From the NCBI RefSeq assembly GCF_032854445.1, contig NC_088302.1:22021788-22085787 (forward strand): a DNA stretch of 64,000 nt. Direction: 5' to 3'. The translations under genes and the position numbers were made by a program. This DNA comes from Liolophura sinensis. Lineage: Eukaryota > Mollusca > Polyplacophora > Chitonida > Chitonidae. Below are positions 60,881-64,000 of this stretch, in pieces. The notes beneath the pieces were generated by a model. That model saw nothing but the letters and a program-made list of their open reading frames with translations. It was not told where the DNA came from and made no database searches. How positions within the stretch are numbered: the first letter of the stretch is position 1; the number at the start of each line of letters is the position of its first letter.

Positions 60881-61134
60881 TAATTTATTTATTTATTTGA
60901 TTGGTGTTTTACGCCGTGCTCAAGAATATTTCACTTATACGACGAAGGAGGAAACCGGGCAGAGCCCAGGGGAAACCCACGACCATCCGCAGATTGCTGT
61001 CAGACCTTCCCACATACGGCCAGAGAGGAAGCCAGCATCAGCTGGACTTGAACTCACAGCGACTGCATAGGTGAGAGACTCCTGGGTCATTATGCTGCGC
61101 TAGCGCGCTAACCAACTGAGCCACGGAGGCCCCC
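60881..61134 (-). mobile_element. SINE family A, near full length with target-site duplication
   Basis: Head GGGGCCTCCGTGGCTCAGTT to (TTTA)n tail, with a short deletion removing the GGCCAGCATTATGG block. CAGATATTTTT flanks it at 60870-60880 and 61135-61145. It lies in an intron of the SLC22-like locus. Confidence 0.93.
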
Positions 61135-62591
61135 CAGATATTTTTCAGGTACTACCAGACTATTCAATATCAACAGTATACATGTTTAACCTATGAAAAC
61201 CAGCCCTTGCTTTCGAATGAAAAATAACTTACTCTTTCGAAAATATTCAGAACTGAGAGTACGTGTGTATATATACGCGTTTAGCCAATGAAAATGAGCC
61301 CTTAAGTTCGATTTGATTTGTACTCACCCATAAGGTGTAATGTCATCTACTTGTAAGTACTCTCCTTATAGGATAACACATCAGATTCAAGTTAAAGTAA
61401 ATTTATTTTAGACTGACTCAGGCTAACGATCACAAAATCATTCGATTTCAATAAATCATCCATAATTTCATGGAATTCCTCGTGCTGTAGCACAGAAAGT
61501 TAAAAATGCTTGGCGAAAAATGATAAAAAGTTATCAGTTTTTCAAAATTCTGGGTGATTTACGTTAAGTCATTTTTTATAACAATGTTGGCAAGTATTGC
61601 CATGATGCTGGTAAGATAAAGGCAAACAATAATTTAACAGGAAGCCGAATTCCTGATGTATTTATTTATTGAATGTCTACCGCATGTATAACTCCGTGGA
61701 ACACGCGTGCTGACGTCGAGCATTGTATGTGAATAGACTTAGTGTACAAATGCCCAATGACACCTACGCTGGTAGGTGGTTATGGCAAACTGTGACCAAA
61801 ACAATCGCACATAATCGTCGTAAATCTTGGAATGGTCGTATCATATGAGGGGGGATCTTGGCAAATCTGTATGAATCTGCTTATTTATCACCGGTTGTAC
61901 TGATTGTAAGGAATTTCGTTTACGATCTACATTTACAACATATTAACTACTCATAATCGATGAGCTTTTTTTTGAACAAGCTGAGAACATCTTAGACAAT
62001 CTCGTTATGTGTATGACCGGGTTTGTCCATTTTATTACTTACAACAACATAACTAACGTGGATAAGTATGAGTTCTGCAACAATCATTGAGTCAGTTCAG
62101 ATGTCTTGAGAACAATTTCTTGAGTTTAGGTCGGGAAAAAACGGTCGCGATTGACCATGACCAAAAATTCACCACGAATCGCAGATGTCGCAGGCATTCG
62201 AAGATTCTAGTCAGTATCATGAGCTATTTTGAAGCACCAACTTTTTTTGCAATTTTCATATTATGTTTAGAAGGCATGACTTACCCTAACGGCTGCTGTA
62301 CGAATGTTTGTTTTGATTCCTATAGATTAGCCCAGTTTATATTTGTTCCATATTATTTTTAACATATTGAAGTTTCACCTCCGTTTTGATTTAGCTCAAG
62401 CACGGTAAATATTTATCGACCTAATACTGAGAAAACAATGTAATGAGATATGATTCTCTAACAACGAATCAAGACAGAGGTACTCTGCAATTGTTCAGAT
62501 AGCGTTACAGCTTATCAACGTAAACTGTCTTCAGAAATAACAAAAATGTATATGCGTTCCTGCAAATACTAAATGTGGATTGTCACCATAC

Positions 62592-62725
62592 CGTTGCATT
62601 GTTAGATAAGAGATAATGCCAGAGGGGAGCTCCACAGCTGCCATAAGAGCAAAGTTGACGAAGCGATCTCCAGCCAGTTTAGACGAGGCCAATGTCAGAC
62701 AAAATACACCAGACTATTCACAATC
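62592..62725 (-). pseudogene. SLC22-like exon: TM7-TM8
   Basis: Reads IVNSLVYF in one frame, then LTLASSKLAGDRFVNFALM in the next. A single missing base near 62700 separates them; both halves match the VNSLVYxGLxL and LGGDxYLNFxLSG motifs of the family. In the downstream frame the exon start contains TAG. Confidence 0.8.
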
Positions 62726-63121
62726 CTGAAAAATGGTGTCCAATCTGTTATATAGAATAATGTGTTTTCGTAGGCAGCAATTAAACACTGTTCCTATTAA
62801 CCCATGTGCTTCTGCATGCTAAGCGTAACATTTTTTTGTAAAATTGCCTATCGAATGCACTGAAGGCACACTGCATCACTGACCTTTCAATTGTAAAGAC
62901 CATATATACAAATATATCCTGTACGGATCACTCACTCTTTTTTAATTCTCTTGGTATTTTAACATTGATAAAGCCAAATTTAGGGTCCACAAATTTAATG
63001 CGGAATTTTCTCATCTCATTAACATTATTATTGCACACATTTATTTGTGATATGAATTTCGTCAAAGAAAGTTAAAAGAAGGTCTGTATTTGTAGATGAT
63101 TTGACATAGGGATTTACCTAC

Positions 63122-63699
63122 CATCCGAGGCATGTGACGGAAGCTGTCAATAATAACCCGCCTACTTCTAACCGCGTCAAGAACTGTGTACTTCTTTGTG
63201 GGAGGAGCAACAAGTTTGTCATCAAGTAACAATTCATCGCATTCCTCTGACGTTGTCCTAGGGCTGGAAGCTTTAATATCTCCCCCTTGATCCGGAACAA
63301 ACCCCATTACGCTGGGTTTCGAATCTTCGTGAAAACCTCCCGTTGTTGCCCAAAACTTCCCCTGTTTTCGCCGACGCAGTAACCTGTGAATCCGCAGGCG
63401 TACACTTTTCCCTGACGGCTGTCGGTTCGTTGTTATAAAGACTGCTTGTGGCTGATATGTTGGATAGGGATTCTTTCGGAGTAGATTTATTATCTAGCGC
63501 ATTATCATGTTTTTGTGTGACTGGATGTGAAGTCACAGGTTTTAAGGCAACCTCATTTGCATCGACTTGTTATCGCCGTAATCCAGACATGTTTTGCAGA
63601 ACTGTGTTGATATCTGCCTTATTTTTGCGGATAGCCTTTTGAATGATTTGTGCTGCTCTCTTGCCTTTGTTGTTTGCGTACAACCAGCGGAGGATTCAT
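63122..63699 (-). pseudogene. SLC22-like exon: loop after TM6 to start of TM7
   Basis: Acceptor TTCTAG, donor GTAGGT. Encodes the ES-RWLYANNKGKRAAQIIQK segment, a Ser/Thr-rich loop longer than usual for SLC22, then KKYTVLDAVRSRR and the TM7 start LLLTASVTCLGW. Three single-base frame shifts and one TAA interrupt it. Confidence 0.72.
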
Positions 63700-64000
63700 C
63701 TAGAAGACTGAGACAGTGACATAAAGATGGTAACAATTATGGAAGAATCAATGACAGAGTTAACGAATGACATCTATCTACAAGTACAAATACTTTGAGA
63801 ACAAAGTTCCATTGATTTCGCTCCTTAAATAATGAATTTATAACAGCTAAGAAAGTTTGAAATTTACGAAGGGATAGCACGATGGCCAGAACGTGGAATA
63901 ACTCAAGGTGAGCTAATTAAGGGCCACTATGTACAAAGAGTTGTGAATTGGTTATCTAAATAGCTATTCTTTTCAGCTGGAATGTAACCATACATTACTA
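63700..64000. other. no supported exon, upstream part of the SLC22-like locus expected further right
   Basis: The exons for TM1-6 were not found here. A 38-codon plus-strand frame (63847-63963) reads like protein but matches nothing I recognise. Confidence 0.4.

Larger units (their letters stand above)
57140..63699 (-). pseudogene. SLC22-type organic ion transporter, disrupted, 5' part outside window
   Basis: Major facilitator family transporter for organic cations, anions or carnitine in the plasma membrane; the substrate cannot be inferred. Five exons: 63699-63122, 62725-62592, 60708-60623, 58958-58850, 57745-57673, then the terminal exon 57284-57140 (six blocks in all). Recognisable pieces are RWLYANNKGKRAAQIIQKA after TM6, a long polar loop, LASSKLAGDRFVNFALMAAV (TM8), FGRKATIFIFDGIAG, FGSLFTYTQELYPTNL (TM10-11), SASARIGGMIAPFSLLV and FLPETKDKELPQTIEEIEKW before TAA. 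The frame is broken by single-base errors near 63690, 63302-63305, 63157-63159, 62700 and 57265-57268, and by an in-frame TAA at 63570-63572. Splice sites are all still GT-AG. TM1-6 should lie beyond 64000. Errors mostly sit in runs of G/C, so uncorrected sequencing indels are an alternative, but the neighbouring genes have none in over 1,000 codons. Confidence 0.8.

Overview
The window is animal nuclear DNA, most likely from a mollusc or another lophotrochozoan. The genes are split by GT-AG introns, intergenic DNA is AT-rich, and short tRNA-derived retroposons (SINEs) occur throughout. The commonest SINE ends in a conserved tail (CGTACTCAAGAATATTTCAC on one strand) followed by (TTTA)n. I associate that tail with mollusc genomes from general knowledge; no search was run.

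Three protein-coding loci can be supported. (1) VPS33B, minus strand, 23931-48953: I reconstructed 19 coding exons that join in phase into a 601-residue Sec1/Munc18-family protein ending in TGA, so the gene appears complete and intact. (2) An ELMOD3-like ELMO-domain gene, plus strand, 49569-50885: one uninterrupted 438-codon reading frame with an AATAAA signal 26 bases after the stop. It lies head to head with VPS33B, 615 bp apart, which suggests a shared promoter region. (3) An SLC22-type organic ion transporter, minus strand, 57140-63699 and continuing past the right edge: five exons cover the protein from the PESxRWL region to the C-terminus. The exons carry five single-base frame errors and one in-frame stop, so the copy is called a pseudogene, with assembly error as the alternative.

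Region by region: 1-23.9 kb has no gene I can support. It holds SINEs of three families, a pentanucleotide ATTAY tract, a 63-bp minisatellite (15.5-16.9 kb), a 39-bp tandem repeat and a nested SINE insertion with target-site duplication. 23.9-49 kb is VPS33B, whose introns contain many SINEs, a 0.6-kb terminal-inverted-repeat element, a foldback-like element, a 180-bp satellite with expanding 24-bp subrepeats, and a tandem array that copies the end of exon 14 with its splice donor. 49-49.6 kb is the divergent promoter region. 51-57 kb is intergenic, with a short inverted-repeat element, a 171-bp duplication, a 71-bp tandem array and SINE fragments. 57-64 kb is the transporter locus.

The genes do not form an operon or an evident pathway. 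VPS33B acts in endosome/lysosome tethering and ELMOD3 relatives act on ARF/ARL GTPases, so a shared trafficking theme is possible but is inference. I found no previously undescribed gene system. The most unusual features are repeats that interact with gene structure (duplicated splice donors, a MITE against a splice acceptor) and the decay pattern of the transporter. Most short reading frames elsewhere are chance, or translations of SINEs and tandem repeats.
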